Notes: a model not told the origin generated them from the letters alone. Numbered from the stretch's first letter, positions 15,123 to 24,073 are shown. The stretch is DNA of 64,000 nt from Streptomyces sp. BHT-5-2 (GCF_019774615.1 NZ_CP081496.1:3596001-3660000), one strand, 5' to 3'. Made by a program: numbers and translations.

Positions 15123-16183
15123 TCCGACGAGGCGTCGGGGGCGGCACGGTGAGCCGGTCCGGACCAGGTGATGAGGATCCGCGGATGTGAGCGGGTGCCA
15201 TCAAAGGCTTGATGCGGATCCGGCTGGGCAGCCGCCCCCGGCACCGCCAACCGGGTGTGGGACAGGCCCGCCGGTTCCCTGTTCAGGGCCGGCGGGGCTG
15301 TCGACGTTGCCCGACGACGCGGTCGCCGGTGTCCCGTGGCCAAGGAGACGGCCGCGGGACACCGGGACCCGTAGGCCCGGCTGCGCGCCAGCCCCAGATG
15401 TTGGGAGATATGGGAGTGCCGCCAACCTGCGCGATGTCCGACGCCGACAGCAGGCTGCAAACCGTCTTGTGGCCTGGTGGCGACTGGCCGTGTCCGCCAC
15501 CATTCCAGGCCGGAGCGTCGGCATCATGAGTGCCATGGACGAGTCCAGCGAAGTCCTCACCGAGGACGAGGCGAACGACCTGCCCGATGAGGACCGAACC
15601 GTCGGCTGGCACGACGATGACGCGTATCCAGAGGGTCACTGACGCCGGTGTCCGGACAGGGGCCGTCACACGTCCTGTGTTCGGACACCGGCAGCGAATG
15701 GACGGCGCGGATTGGGCCCGGCGCACGGCTGTACACACCCTCGGCAGTCCGGTGGCCGGCCAGGCCACGGATCGACCCGTCGTCGTGGCTGCCTTGTCCG
15801 CCGACGTCCGCAGGTGCTCCATGCACCAGCCATCGATGGGCACCGCCCGCCGGCGCCGGGTGTTGCGGTCGAAGCGCTGCTGCCCGGCGGCCATTTCGAA
15901 CAGCAGCATCCCGGCCAGTGGTCGGAACGCCTCTCCTCGAAGGAGCCCGGACATCGGGGACAGGACAGCGACCTGAGTTCCGTCCGGGCCGCTCAGCGCC
16001 GTACCGCAGCCCCATCGCCGCTCGGTGGCGCTCATCCCGACCGTCACGGTGATGTGGTGCACCGGCCGAGCCCGCGGGAACTGCGCCACCGACCCCACTG
16101 ACCCCCAGGCGAACGACAGGACGGTCGGCCGTGGCTTGTTCGTGACCTTCCGCTCGGCAGGACGAACCTGTTGTCCTTCGGGG
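15123..16183. other. About 1 kb with only uncertain ORFs
   Basis: A leftward frame between roughly 15650 and 16160 has mostly G/C third positions and no stops (for example LSPMSGLLRGEAFRPLAGML), so it may be a real or decayed gene. It lacks a convincing start and any family match. A short rightward acidic ORF (15526-15642) is listed separately. No repeats or RNA genes seen. Confidence 0.4.
15526..15642 (+). CDS. Possible small acidic peptide, 38 aa
   Basis: ATG 15526 to TGA 15642. The product is highly acidic (SSEVLTEDEANDLPDEDRTV, then WHDDDAYPEGH). A weak GGAG lies about 12 bases upstream. No family; it may equally be the tail of a decayed gene. Confidence 0.3.
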   Translation: MSAMDESSEVLTEDEANDLPDEDRTVGWHDDDAYPEGH

Positions 16184-17644
16184 ATGGTGATGGTCGTGAC
16201 AGCCGATGTGGTGATCGTGGGGAACGGGGCGCTGGGCCTGTCGGTCGCAGTGGAGACGGCGCTGCGGGATCGCTCCTTGCGGATCGTCGTGGTTGGCCCG
16301 GAGGCACGCCCCGATTCCGCTTCCGTGGCAGCGGGAGCGATGCTCAACTGCTTTGCCGAGGTCACGGCGCGTACAGGTGAACATCCTGCGGCCCGGGCGA
16401 AGTTCGCGCTGGCGCGCGAAGCGGCTCGGCTGTGGCCGGGCTGGCTGGAGCGGCTCTCGGCGGCGGCCCGACACGCGGCGGTTCCGGTCACGAGCACCCG
16501 GGGGACACTGGTCGTGCTGGGGGCGCGCTCCACGGGTGACGGCGTGGGCAGCATGCAGGCCATCCGCGCGGCCGCCGAGGAACATGGCGAGCCGTGCCAG
16601 GACATGGATCCCTACAGCATCGGCGCGTTGGAGGCGGAGGCGGGTGACCAGCCCGTGGACGCCTTGTACTTGGAGAACGAGGGGGCGGTCGACGCCCGCC
16701 GTGTGCTCGCGTCCCTGGACGCTGCCGCGTCAGGGCTCGGCGTCACGCGCGTCGCCGGTGAGGTGGCGTCCCTGGTGACGGCCAAGGACACGGTTACCGG
16801 GGTGCGGTTGTCCTCGGGAGCGACGCTCCCCGCGGGAGCCGTCGTCCTCGCGGCCGGCGCGGCGAGTGGGCGCCTGATCGAGCAACTGCCCCCGGGCACG
16901 GTGCAGCCGATGCTGAACGGAACGGGTGTGGCACTGGAGGCCCAGCGCGTGCGGGGCGAGGCCGTGCCGTATGTCGTACGCACACCCACCCTCGTCGGCG
17001 GCTGCGGGCTGCACGCGGTGCCGCTCGGGGAGGGGGTCGAGTACCTGGGCGCGACCAACCACGTCTACTTCGACGCGCCTGCCGGACCGCGGCTGGGCAT
17101 CGTCCAGGCGCTGCTGTCCGGCTACATCGCGCAGTTCGACCGGAACATGGCGTTCTCGGCCGTGCGGCGCTGGCATTACGGCCTGCGGCCGGTGACACTG
17201 GACACCTTCCCGCTCCTGGGCCGCGCGCCGGTGCCGGGCCTGTTCTTCGCAACGGGGACCTACCGGGACGGCTTCCACAGCGCCCCGGCGATCGCCCGCC
17301 ACCTGGCCGGGCTCCTGACGGATGACGCCGCTCCGGACGATGATTCGTACGCGGTCTTCGCACCCGGCCGGAAGCCCATCGAGACGATGACTGTGGACGA
17401 CGCCGCGGAGCGCTTCGCGCAGATGGCACTCCTGGTCGCCGTCGAACGAGGCATGAGGCTGCCGTACATCTTCGACACCGAACCGATCGCCGCGGCGTGC
17501 AGGCAAAGGGCTCTTGAATGCGTGGAGCGGCTGGGCGTCCCGGTTCCGCTGGAACCTGAAATCCTCGGCGCCGTCTCCGAAGCCGACGCGAACCGGATCC
17601 GGCAGGTGGCCCACTATCTCAGCGCTGTGACCGCCCGTCCCTGA
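16184..17644 (+). CDS. FAD-dependent oxidoreductase (DAO family)
   Basis: A 486-residue flavoprotein. The N-terminal Rossmann motif is VVIVGNGALGLS (GxGxxG). A D-amino-acid-oxidase/glycine-oxidase type fold is indicated by the middle segment ENEGAVDARRVLASLDAAAS, by VVLAAGAASGRL, and by the C-terminal FAD-contacting stretch YGLRPVTLDTFPLLGRAPVP followed by FFATGTYRDGFHSAPAIA. Members oxidise amines or amino acids with O2. ATG 16184 is taken as start; ATG 16190 and GTG 16196 are possible. Roughly 100 extra residues follow the catalytic fold. It is monocistronic with a hairpin at 17660, and its substrate is unknown. Confidence 0.85.
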   Translation: MVMVVTADVVIVGNGALGLSVAVETALRDRSLRIVVVGPEARPDSASVAAGAMLNCFAEVTARTGEHPAARAKFALAREAARLWPGWLERLSAAARHAAVPVTSTRGTLVVLGARSTGDGVGSMQAIRAAAEEHGEPCQDMDPYSIGALEAEAGDQPVDALYLENEGAVDARRVLASLDAAASGLGVTRVAGEVASLVTAKDTVTGVRLSSGATLPAGAVVLAAGAASGRLIEQLPPGTVQPMLNGTGVALEAQRVRGEAVPYVVRTPTLVGGCGLHAVPLGEGVEYLGATNHVYFDAPAGPRLGIVQALLSGYIAQFDRNMAFSAVRRWHYGLRPVTLDTFPLLGRAPVPGLFFATGTYRDGFHSAPAIARHLAGLLTDDAAPDDDSYAVFAPGRKPIETMTVDDAAERFAQMALLVAVERGMRLPYIFDTEPIAAACRQRALECVERLGVPVPLEPEILGAVSEADANRIRQVAHYLSAVTARP

Positions 17645-17659
17645 CCGGCCAGCCCGTCA

Positions 17660-17679
17660 CCCACCGGTGCCCCGGTGGG
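17660..17679 (+). terminator. Terminator hairpin after the FAD oxidoreductase
   Basis: CCCACCGG (17660-17667) pairs with CCGGTGGG (17672-17679) over a 4-base loop, 15 bases after the stop codon. Confidence 0.7.
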
Positions 17680-17871
17680 GACAGCGCCGAAGACCGGCGG
17701 TTCGGGGATGGAGTCGAGGACGGGAGTCGAGGACACAGACGGGCTGTTCGTGCCACCGCTGCGGGTTGGTGGTGGCGATGATGGCGTCCTCTGGCGGTCC
17801 GTGGGCCGGGCGGTGTGCTGACACTGTGCCGCCGCTCATGCGGGTCCGGTAAGCGGGCTCACCGAGCGCGC

Positions 17872-19344
17872 TCAGCGGCACAGGGTGCGCAGGGCGGTGA
17901 GGCAGTCCGCGGCCCGGTGTTGCGGGTCGGTGTCGGTGCTGGCCCAGGCGATCCGGGCGTCCGGCCGGATCAGGACAGCGGTGACGTCCCACCAGATCGG
18001 ATCCGCCGCTGCGGTGTTGACGGTGGCCGTCCGCTGTTCCAGACCGCCTGCGGGGCACGGCGTCCGCGTCCCGCTGAGGTCCAGCAGCAGCGGCCGGCCG
18101 TGGTGCATCAGCGCGTGGGCGGTGGGTGCGTCGGCGGTGTCCAGGGCGAGGCCGGCCAGTCGCGTGCCGTTCAGCGGGTGCGCGCCGGGTGCGGTTTCGG
18201 CGGGGAGCGGGTCGTCGAAGCCGGCGATCCGGCGGGCCCACTGGCGGTTGGTCTGCGGTTCGGCCAGCGCGGCGGAGCAGACCTCGCGCAGCGCGATCTG
18301 CTCCGGGCTCGCCGCGGCGAACAGGGCAAGCTGCGCACGGGTGTTGTCGATGACGGCGCGGGCTGCCGGCCGGCGCTCGGTGTCGTAGCTGTCGAGCAGT
18401 CCGTCGGGCGCCCGGCCTTGGAGGGTGGCGGCCAGCTTCCAGCCCAGGTTGGTGGCGTCCTGGATGCCGAGGTTCATGCCCTGGCCACCGGCCGGGAAGA
18501 ACATGTGTGCCGCGTCCCCGGCCAGCAGCACCCGTCCGGCTCGGTACTGCGTGGCCTGGCGGGTGGCGTTGCCGTAGCGCGACAGCCAGCGGGGGTTGCG
18601 GATGCCCAGGTCCCGTCCCAGTAGCGTGCGCGTCTGCTCGCGCACCTCCTCCAGGGTCAGCGGTTCGCCGGTGCCGTGGTGCATGGTGGCCGTGGACAGA
18701 CCCGCCAGCCGGTGGACGCCGTCGCCGATCGGGGCCGCCAGGAACGAGCCGGCCGGTCCGGTGGCGGCGAGCGGCGCGGTGGGCGGGTCGTCGAGTTCGA
18801 CGTCGGCGAGCCATCCGGTCAGGGTGGTGTCCTGGCCGGGGAAGTCGATGCCGGCGGCCTGGCGTACCGCGCTGCGGGTGCCGTCGCAGCCCACCACCCA
18901 GCGGGCTCGCACGGTCCGGTGGGTGCCGCCGGCCCGGATCACCGCCTCGACGGTGTCCGAGTCCTGGGTGAGCGAGACGACCTCCTCCCCGCGCAGCACC
19001 CGGGCGCCCACGGCAACCGCGTGCTCCTCCAGGAGCTGTTCGGTGACGGACTGACCGAGCGCCAGCATGAACGGGTGCAGCGCCCCGACGGTGGAGAAGT
19101 CCAGCCTGGTGGTCGCCGCCCCGAAGTGGCCGGTCGGCACGGGGGTGCCGCGTTCGATGAACCGCTCCGCGAGTCCGCGGGTGGCGAAGGTGTCCAGGGT
19201 GCCGGCCTGCATGCCGACCGCGCGCGACCGTCCGTCCGGTGCCGCCCGGCGTTCCACGACGGTCACCTCCACCCCATGCAGGCGCAACTCCGCGGCCAGC
19301 CAGAGCCCCACCGGACCGGCCCCGGCGATGAGCACGTCGAGCAT
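17872..19344 (-). CDS. FAD-dependent aromatic monooxygenase
   Basis: A 490-residue class A flavoprotein hydroxylase like those that oxygenate aromatic polyketides or phenols. Motifs in order: GAGPVGL at the N-terminus (dinucleotide binding), GCDGTRSAVR (DG motif), GDAAHMFFPAGGQGMNLGIQ (GD motif) followed by DATNLGWKLA. The C-terminal thioredoxin-like domain includes RPDARIAWAS, typical of the rdmE/pgaE/mhpA group. ATG 19344 has AGGGAG upstream, preferred over GTG 19353. It is divergent from a TetR gene with paired palindromes in the gap, so induction by an aromatic substrate or antibiotic is likely. A resistance role (for example rifampicin- or tetracycline-type hydroxylation) is an alternative to biosynthesis. 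Confidence 0.92.
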   Translation of the reverse strand: MLDVLIAGAGPVGLWLAAELRLHGVEVTVVERRAAPDGRSRAVGMQAGTLDTFATRGLAERFIERGTPVPTGHFGAATTRLDFSTVGALHPFMLALGQSVTEQLLEEHAVAVGARVLRGEEVVSLTQDSDTVEAVIRAGGTHRTVRARWVVGCDGTRSAVRQAAGIDFPGQDTTLTGWLADVELDDPPTAPLAATGPAGSFLAAPIGDGVHRLAGLSTATMHHGTGEPLTLEEVREQTRTLLGRDLGIRNPRWLSRYGNATRQATQYRAGRVLLAGDAAHMFFPAGGQGMNLGIQDATNLGWKLAATLQGRAPDGLLDSYDTERRPAARAVIDNTRAQLALFAAASPEQIALREVCSAALAEPQTNRQWARRIAGFDDPLPAETAPGAHPLNGTRLAGLALDTADAPTAHALMHHGRPLLLDLSGTRTPCPAGGLEQRTATVNTAAADPIWWDVTAVLIRPDARIAWASTDTDPQHRAADCLTALRTLCR

Positions 19345-19365
19345 GACAACCACTCCCTCTCACTC

Positions 19366-19414
19366 TTGTCCGTTGGACAAGGATGAGCATGCCCTAGAAT
19401 TGTCCATTGGACAA
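19366..19414. promoter_or_regulatory. Paired TetR operators
   Basis: TTGTCCGTTGGACAA (19366-19380) and TTGTCCATTGGACAA (19400-19414) are two 15-bp palindromes with identical TTGTCC/GGACAA arms, 34 bp apart centre to centre. They lie between the divergent monooxygenase and TetR genes. Confidence 0.92.
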
Positions 19415-19462
19415 CAGGGGTTGGACGGCAGAGCGCGGAAGCCGACCGGAGAGGCGCATCGG

Positions 19463-20083
19463 ATGGGTACGACACGGGACGAGATCGTCGCCGCCACGCT
19501 GGCAGTCCTCGACGAGCACGGGCTGGACGGCGTGACCATGCGCGCCGTCGCGGCCCGGCTCGGCGTGCAGCACAACACCGTCCGCTGGCACGCCTCCAGC
19601 AAGGGCCGCCTGCTCGAACTGGCCTCCGATGAACTCCTTGCGCACTGCCTCGACGAGCCGCTGCCCCAGGCGTTCCCCGACCGACTCAAGGAACTGAGCC
19701 GCCGCTGCCGCACGGCACTGCTCTCCCACCGCGACGCCGCCAGAATGGTCGCGGGCGTCTTCGCCGCCGAGCCCCGCACGCTGCGCTACGCCGACACCGT
19801 GATCGCCACCCTGCTGGCGGCCGGCCACTCGCCGCGCACGGCCGCGTGGACCCACTGGTCGATCTTCTACCTGACTCTGGGCCTCACCCAGGAACAGCAG
19901 GCTGCCCAGGAGACCGCACCGGCCCTCCTCCCGGACCAAGCCCCGGCCGACACGTACCCGGCCCTGGCCGAGGTCCTGCCGTACGTCGGCCCCGACAGCT
20001 TCGACGAGCGATTCGAATTCGCCCTCGACCTGATCATCGCCGGCCTCCCCCGGGCCGAGGGGCCAACCATCCAGCGGTCGTGA
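19463..20083 (+). CDS. TetR-family regulator
   Basis: 206 residues. The N-terminal helix-turn-helix is IVAATLAVLDEHGLDGVTMR followed by AVAARLGVQHNTVRWHASSK; the rest is the helical ligand-binding domain. ATG 19463 has GGAGAGG at 19449-19455. The frame is open further upstream through the operator, so a TTG start is possible but less likely. It presumably binds the two palindromes in its own promoter region and represses the divergent monooxygenase; the ligand may be that enzyme's substrate. Confidence 0.92.
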   Translation: MGTTRDEIVAATLAVLDEHGLDGVTMRAVAARLGVQHNTVRWHASSKGRLLELASDELLAHCLDEPLPQAFPDRLKELSRRCRTALLSHRDAARMVAGVFAAEPRTLRYADTVIATLLAAGHSPRTAAWTHWSIFYLTLGLTQEQQAAQETAPALLPDQAPADTYPALAEVLPYVGPDSFDERFEFALDLIIAGLPRAEGPTIQRS

Positions 20084-20771
20084 AGAAGAGCTCCCGCTGG
20101 GCAGGCGCCCGCCGGGGCTCGGTCAGCTCCAGCACTCCCGCACAGAGCGGGGCACGGCGCCGCTTGCAAGCCGGCCGGAGCACACAGCCGGGCGTGCGAC
20201 GGTGGAGTATCCAGGCAGGCCGTCCCACGAGCCGAGCGTGAAGCAACACGACCGCAGTGCATGCGGCGTGGCTCGTGATCGCCGCGCATCCTCGCCCCCC
20301 CGCAAGAGCCGCAGCCAACGACGATTGACTTCGGAGATCGCCAACGTCGGTCAAACTTCGGCGATCCGGGTGATCGCCGGCCGGGCGCCGCGCCCGCCAG
20401 GGCGGTGGCCAGGCGGGCGTGGACGTCGGTGGCGGCTTCGCGGGTGACTGGGTTGGGGGCGTACAGGTGGGCGGCGTTCAGTTGGCGGCCGCGGCCGGCA
20501 GCGGCACCGGGATGGTGGTGGTGCGCAGCTGGGGCATCTGGGCGGCGGACTCGCCCGGGGTGGCGGCCTGTTGGGCAGCTGGGGATCAGGGAGTGCGGGC
20601 CGCGCGGTGGGGAGCTGGTCACTGCCCTGTTCCCCCGGCTCCGGCCAGACTCTGGTGGCACATCAGATTTTGGTGGCCCGGCCGGCGGCGACGCGGCCGA
20701 GCGCACGGCCCGCAACCCGGGCCGAGGCACCACCCCGGACGCGCGCGGTGGCGTCAGGTTCCCCTTCCGGA
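20084..20771. other. About 690 bp without a convincing gene
   Basis: Short shifting frames only. A leftward piece near 20390-20480 (NAAHLYAPNPVTREAATDV) looks like protein-coding debris but has no start and is broken by stops. Confidence 0.5.
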
Positions 20772-21215
20772 TCAGGCGAAGGGGCCGTCAGTGACGAAGC
20801 GTTGGAGGTGGTGGGCGAAGGTGCGGACCTCGGCGGGCGGCCAAGAGGCCAGGGATGCCTCGATGTGCGCGGCGAGGCGGCGTCGGGTGACGTCCACGGT
20901 CTGCTGCCCGGCCTCGGTGAGCGCGAGCAGGGTGGCGCGCCCGTCGCGGGGGTCGGGATCTCGGTACAGGAGGCCGGCGTTCTCCAGGCGTGTGGCACGG
21001 CGGGTGACGCCGGAGCGGTCCAGGCCGATCTCGCTGGCGAGGTCGGCTGCGCTGCGCGGGCCGGTGCGGGCCAGCCCGCTGAGGACGGGGTAGGTGGTCT
21101 CGTCCACGGCGTCGCCCAGGCCCTCGGTCAGGCGTTGGTACAGCTGCGTTCGGGTATCGCGCTTGAGCAGCGTTGCCAGCGCGTCGGCGATCTCGTGTCC
21201 TACATCGTTCGGCAT
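20772..21215 (-). CDS. MarR-family regulator
   Basis: 147 residues: helical N-terminus (LATLLKRDTRTQLYQRLTEG), winged helix PRSAADLASEIGLDRSGVTR and RATRLENAGLLYRDPDPRDG, with the MarR wing DPRDGRATLLALTEAG. ATG 21215 with adjacent GGAGGG is preferred, since the open frame beyond it reads through the operator. Divergent from the SnoaL-like gene, with two palindromes in between that it probably binds. Its ligand is unknown. Confidence 0.93.
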   Translation of the reverse strand: MPNDVGHEIADALATLLKRDTRTQLYQRLTEGLGDAVDETTYPVLSGLARTGPRSAADLASEIGLDRSGVTRRATRLENAGLLYRDPDPRDGRATLLALTEAGQQTVDVTRRRLAAHIEASLASWPPAEVRTFAHHLQRFVTDGPFA

Positions 21216-21229
21216 GCCCTCCAGATTAG

Positions 21230-21283
21230 CGTGCGCGGCGCACGTAGTCTGTAGTACTCTCCAGATGCGTGCTCGGCGCACGC
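21230..21283. promoter_or_regulatory. Two palindromes between MarR and SnoaL-like genes
   Basis: CGTGCGCGGCGCACG (21230-21244) is a near-perfect palindrome with one central base. GCGTGCTCGGCGCACGC (21267-21283) repeats the same CGTGC/GCACG arms. The spacing is about 38 bp. They are probable MarR operators overlapping the divergent promoters. Confidence 0.85.
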
Positions 21284-21333
21284 AAATCTCCGATCCGGGA
21301 ACCCGTTTCCCCAACCCTTCCGTGAGGACCGCC

Positions 21334-21738
21334 ATGACCACCACCACCTTCCGTACCGACGTCGTCTCCGCCATGACCGACCTGCTCTTCACGCCAGGAC
21401 TGGAGCTGGCCGAGGCCGTGGACCGGCACTTCGCCCCGGACTACTGCCAGCGCACCGACGGCCGTTGGGACGACCGGAGCGAGTTCACGGCCCACATCGC
21501 CCACCTTCGCGGCATCGTCGCGGGTGGCTCGATCCGAGTGCTGGACGAACTCGTACAGGGCGACCTGTACGCCGACCGGCACATCATCGATGTCGACAAG
21601 ACCGACGGCTCCTCCGTCCGCATGGAGGTCTACCTCTTCGGCGAGTTCGCTGCCGACGGGCGCTTCCGACGCATCGAGGAGACCACCCTGATGCTCCAGG
21701 GCGCCGACGGCGACCGCAACATCGGCAGCGCCCGCTGA
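21334..21738 (+). CDS. SnoaL-like / NTF2-fold protein, 134 aa
   Basis: ATG 21334 follows GAGGA. Length and pattern fit SnoaL-like polyketide-cyclase/NTF2-fold proteins: VVSAMTDLLFTPGLELAEAV, DRHFAPDYCQRTDGRW, FTAHIAHLRGIVAGGSIRVL, SSVRMEVYLFGEFAADGRFR. Such proteins bind or isomerise small hydrophobic ligands, but many have no known reaction. Its divergent MarR partner suggests inducible expression. Confidence 0.8.
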   Translation: MTTTTFRTDVVSAMTDLLFTPGLELAEAVDRHFAPDYCQRTDGRWDDRSEFTAHIAHLRGIVAGGSIRVLDELVQGDLYADRHIIDVDKTDGSSVRMEVYLFGEFAADGRFRRIEETTLMLQGADGDRNIGSAR

Positions 21739-21843
21739 CGGTGAGGGCGCTCATGAGCGGTCCCCGGTCACGCCGACCAGCCCTCTGACTGACCCTGGGC
21801 CCCGAACGGGACCTGTCGACCTCGCACAAGTACCGGGACGAAC

Positions 21844-21886
21844 CAGAAGGCGGCACCACCGTGTTGATCGGTGGTGCCGCCTTCTG
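21844..21886 (+). terminator. Strong terminator hairpin
   Basis: CAGAAGGCGGCACCACCG (21844-21861) pairs perfectly with CGGTGGTGCCGCCTTCTG (21869-21886) over a 7-base loop: an 18-bp stem. It lies about 105 bp after the SnoaL-like gene. Confidence 0.9.
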
Positions 21887-22045
21887 CCTGCGGTCGGCAC
21901 TACGGCCATTACGCCAGCGTCGACTGGTCCTCTCGTTGATGCTGACGATCCGGCACGCCCCCTTGCCGCTCAAGCCCTACGACATCAGCCGGCAGCATGC
22001 CTTTCGCCCAAGCGGCAGTTTCTTCGGCCCCTGAGCTACGTCTAG

Positions 22046-22121
22046 ATCTCCCAGATCTCGAAGCCCATCGCATCCACGTCCACCAGGATCTAAGATCTCA
22101 GCTTGCTATATAGAGATCTCA
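22046..22121. promoter_or_regulatory. Cluster of AGATCT palindromes upstream of the hydrolase
   Basis: AGATCT occurs at 22046, 22055, 22095 and 22116. The last two extend to an inverted repeat AGATCTC (22095-22101) and GAGATCT (22115-22121) flanking TATATA. They are possible regulator-binding sites and promoter for the gene at 22198. The clustering is strikingly AT-rich for the window. Confidence 0.55.
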
Positions 22122-22197
22122 GATGCCTTAATGCTGACAGTGAACCGCGGCCGTGCGGCCGGAAGAGCTCGGTATGTGACCAGCAAGGAGTTGAGCG

Positions 22198-23031
22198 ATG
22201 ACGGTCTTCGAACCGATCACGGGCCGCTATGTCGCGGTCCACGGTGCACGCACCTACTTCGACGAGGCCGGCGAAGGCGTCCCGATCGTGTGCATCCACC
22301 CGGGGGCCACGGACTCTCGGATCTACCGGCACCTTCTACCGTTGCTCGCCGAACGCGGATATCGCGCGATCGCGCCCGACCTTCCCGGGCACTGCCGTTC
22401 CTACCCGGCACAGTGGCAGCCAGGGACCTCCATTCACGACCACGCCGAGTTCATGCACGCGTTCGTGCGCACGGTGCTGCCTGGAACCTCGCCCTTTATG
22501 CTCGGCGCCTCCGTCGGAGGTCTGACGGCACTGGATCTCGCCGCTCATCACGGAGAGAGCTATCGAGGTGTCGTCGCGATGCAAGCGGCGTCGTGGACAC
22601 CGCTGTCGGCCGAGGCTGCCGCGTTGCTGGCAGGTCGGACAAGCGCGCCCGATGCCGGCTGGACGGAGCACCTCGAGTATGCGGCGGTGACCTCGGCGAG
22701 CAAGAAGCTCACAGCCGAGCAGGAAACCGAGCTGAGGTGGCTTCAGCGCAGCACCTCCCAACAGGCCGGTCAGTTCGACGGTCAGGCGTGGGCCTCCCAC
22801 GATCTGCGCGGCCGACTCGGCGATGTGCGGTGCCCGGTCCTGCTCGTGCAGGGCACCGACGATTTCTTCGTGCAGGATGAGCTGGTCGATGACACGGTCG
22901 CCGAGATGGGCTCGGCGGCGCAGCTGCTGAGGGTGCCTGACATCGGGCATTACCCGCCGCTTGAGAATCCGGAGTGGGTTGCGCAGGTTGCAGACACTTT
23001 CGTGAAGCAGTGGACGGCAACGGCACACTGA
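22198..23031 (+). CDS. Alpha/beta-fold hydrolase
   Basis: A 277-residue soluble hydrolase. The oxyanion region is VCIHPGATDSR, the nucleophile elbow LGASVGGLTALD (Ser in GxSxG), the acid GTDDFF and the catalytic His GHYPPLENP. ATG 22198 follows an AAGGAG ribosome-binding site. The substrate (ester, lactone or similar) is unknown. The FadR-type regulator 300 bp downstream is co-directional and may control it, perhaps through the AGATCT cluster. Confidence 0.9.
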   Translation: MTVFEPITGRYVAVHGARTYFDEAGEGVPIVCIHPGATDSRIYRHLLPLLAERGYRAIAPDLPGHCRSYPAQWQPGTSIHDHAEFMHAFVRTVLPGTSPFMLGASVGGLTALDLAAHHGESYRGVVAMQAASWTPLSAEAAALLAGRTSAPDAGWTEHLEYAAVTSASKKLTAEQETELRWLQRSTSQQAGQFDGQAWASHDLRGRLGDVRCPVLLVQGTDDFFVQDELVDDTVAEMGSAAQLLRVPDIGHYPPLENPEWVAQVADTFVKQWTATAH

Positions 23032-23318
23032 TCTTTCGCCCTGGCCCCTGTTTCGCCCCCCTCAGCCGACGGGTTCGATTGCGCCCCCGCGGGGTCCGGC
23101 GAGGAAAATACCGAAAAGGGGCCAGGCAAGACCGGACAGCGGCGGCAACTGCCACGAGGCGCCGCCGACAGTCGGCTGCGAAGACGAGCGCGGCCGGCGT
23201 CTCGCGGGCCACTCTTACGTCGTCGGCCGCCACCTGCGACACATGATCTCCCCGGACGGAACCACCTGCCGGATCCGGCACCTCCACCGACCACTAAGAT
23301 CCGAGAACTTCTGACTGG

Positions 23319-23333
23319 GATTTCAAATCCCTA
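23319..23333. promoter_or_regulatory. Palindrome before the GntR gene
   Basis: GGGATTTCAAATCCC, a 15-bp palindrome ending ten bases before the GTG start. It is a likely autoregulatory operator. The rest of the 312-bp gap (23032-23343) holds no gene. Confidence 0.8.
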
Positions 23334-23343
23334 GGATGGGTGC

Positions 23344-24057
23344 GTGAAGTATCTGCCCGCCATCCTCAGCACGGACCACCCCGGCCTGAGCGCCACCGAG
23401 CGCGCGTATCTCGCGATCAAGCGGCGGATCATCGAGCTTGACCTGGCGCCCGGCGCCCATGTCACCAAGACGGATCTGACACGGCTGACCGACGCCGGCA
23501 CCATGCCGGTGAGAGAGGCCCTGACCCGACTGCAGCGCGACGGACTGGTCGATGCACTCCCCCGCTCGGGATACCGGATCCTGCCTGTGACCTTGAAGGG
23601 GACACGCGATCTGTGCGTCTTCCGCCGGCTTCTGGAGACGGAGGCCGCCGCCCTCGCGGCAGAGCGCGGCTGCCCGAAGGATGATCTCGCCCGTATGGAA
23701 GAACTTCTCGGCCAGTCCTACGACCCACGCGATACAGAGAGCATCGAGGCATTCCTCCGCGCCATTTTGGAGTTCGATGCGGTCATCGCCGACAACTGCG
23801 GTAACGACAGGCTGGCCCGGTCGGTCATCCAGGTCTTCGACGAGCTGGAACGAGTTCTGCGGATCACCTTGGGCTCCCTTCCGTTCTCGGCATCAGCCGC
23901 GCATCAACGACGCGCGGTCTGGGAAGCGGTCCGTGACCGCGATCCGGTCGCGGCCCGAGCCGCGATGGACGACCGCACGCGAACCTCTCAACAGCAGATC
24001 ATCGACGCGCTCACGGCCAGCCCGTCGATCGCCGAGGCCAGCATCACCATCTCGTGA
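23344..24057 (+). CDS. GntR/FadR-family regulator (FCD domain)
   Basis: 237 residues starting at GTG 23344. The N-terminal winged helix is YLAIKRRIIELDLAPGAHVT, then TDAGTMPVREALTRLQRDGL and YRILPVTLKGT. The C-terminal FCD ligand domain includes LFRRLLETEAAALAAERGCP-like sequence (DLCVFRRLLETEAAALAAER) and AHQRRAVWEAVRDRDPVAAR with the metal-site His residues. FCD regulators sense small carboxylates. The operator is probably the palindrome at 23319. The 3' end includes a duplicated 16-bp sequence around the stop codon. Confidence 0.92.
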   Translation: MKYLPAILSTDHPGLSATERAYLAIKRRIIELDLAPGAHVTKTDLTRLTDAGTMPVREALTRLQRDGLVDALPRSGYRILPVTLKGTRDLCVFRRLLETEAAALAAERGCPKDDLARMEELLGQSYDPRDTESIEAFLRAILEFDAVIADNCGNDRLARSVIQVFDELERVLRITLGSLPFSASAAHQRRAVWEAVRDRDPVAARAAMDDRTRTSQQQIIDALTASPSIAEASITIS

Positions 24058-24073
24058 CATCACCATCTCGTGA
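24042..24073. repeat. 16-bp perfect tandem duplication over a stop codon
   Basis: CATCACCATCTCGTGA occurs at 24042-24057 and again at 24058-24073. The first copy supplies the last codons and TGA stop of the GntR gene; the second lies just outside. Confidence 0.95.

Noticed and set aside
15283..16605. Leftward 440-codon ORF
   Set aside because: Part (15650-16160) has coding-like third positions, but there is no start, no motif, and its right end overlaps the flavoprotein gene; left as uncertain.
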